Assembly: GCF_003664185.1 (NCBI RefSeq)
Contig: NZ_RCCS01000009.1
Location: 247,599-311,598, forward strand
Length of the DNA: 64,000 nucleotides
Source: Tenacibaculum discolor
GTDB taxonomy: Bacteria > Bacteroidota > Bacteroidia > Flavobacteriales > Flavobacteriaceae
Reading direction: 5' to 3'
The notes under the pieces were generated by a model. It had not been told where the DNA came from. It saw only the letters and a list, made by a program, of their open reading frames with translations, and made no database searches. This document shows, piece by piece, positions 63,970-64,000 of this stretch. How positions within the stretch are numbered: the stretch's first letter is position 1; every line of letters starts with the position of its first letter. The position numbers and the translations under genes are program-made.

Positions 63970-64000
63970 AGGCAACGACCTACTCTCCCACCAGTGGCAG
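63970..64000 (-). rRNA. 5S rRNA, 3' end (partial)
   Basis: Complement reads CTGCCACTGGTGGGAGAGTA then GGTCGTTGCC, the conserved 3' end of bacterial 5S rRNA. The rest of the gene, and probably 23S and 16S, lie beyond the window. It is transcribed from right to left. Confidence 0.9.

Overview
The window is AT-rich Bacteroidota DNA, most likely from a marine member of the Flavobacteriaceae (a Tenacibaculum-like genus would fit, but the sequence alone does not prove it). Evidence: a GldA-type gliding ATPase, DUF4255, DUF5686 and DUF4126 proteins, TonB receptor and lipoprotein styles typical of the phylum, promoters with the Bacteroidota -7 box TAnnTTTG, and very few Shine-Dalgarno sequences.

Layout. 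1-0.9 kb: the end of a probable extracellular contractile injection cluster. 1.2-8.5 kb, minus strand: gldA, folA, thyA, a small double-glycine peptide, a nucleoside transporter, a bifunctional nuclease and etfB-etfA. 8.7-22.6 kb, plus strand: pdhB, a DUF5686 outer-membrane protein, ppa and hppA, pabB, a lipoprotein/hydrolase/tilS/dsbD run, and small membrane or secreted proteins. 22.6-36.4 kb: yifB (comM), split by a 12.7-kb Tn7-like transposon. 36.5-42.8 kb: a TlpA-like lipoprotein, ferritin, ahcY, a phosphopantetheinyl transferase, a pnuC locus and arfB. 42.8-50.5 kb: an accessory stretch of secreted or unknown proteins, one frameshifted gene, a GC-richer 21-bp tandem repeat and several dispersed palindromic repeats. 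50.6-54.3 kb: a biotin-dependent acyl-CoA carboxylase (accB-accC-pccB). 54.4-57.1 kb: a TPP riboswitch and its TonB receptor. 57.2-63.7 kb: a sulfur locus (rhodanese, MBL-rhodanese, SulP), a membrane protein and ruvB. At the right edge lies the 3' end of a minus-strand 5S rRNA with its terminator.

The main discovery is the Tn7-like element at 22992-35685. Its ends are 22-bp inverted repeats with one mismatch, bounded by TGT...ACA. The right side carries tnsA-tnsB-tnsC-tniQ, and a convergent gene looks like a diverged tnsE. The cargo at the left end is a tightly coupled four-gene operon: a PRTase-like protein, an ORC/CDC6-like AAA ATPase, an unknown Rossmann-like protein, and an N6-adenine methyltransferase with a fused specificity-like domain. 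It looks like an incompletely described conflict or defence system. A short tyrosine recombinase sits next to a near loxP-sized 33-bp palindrome, suggesting a dedicated recombination site. The yifB halves lack about 0.5 kb between them and there is no target duplication, so the insertion was followed or accompanied by deletion.
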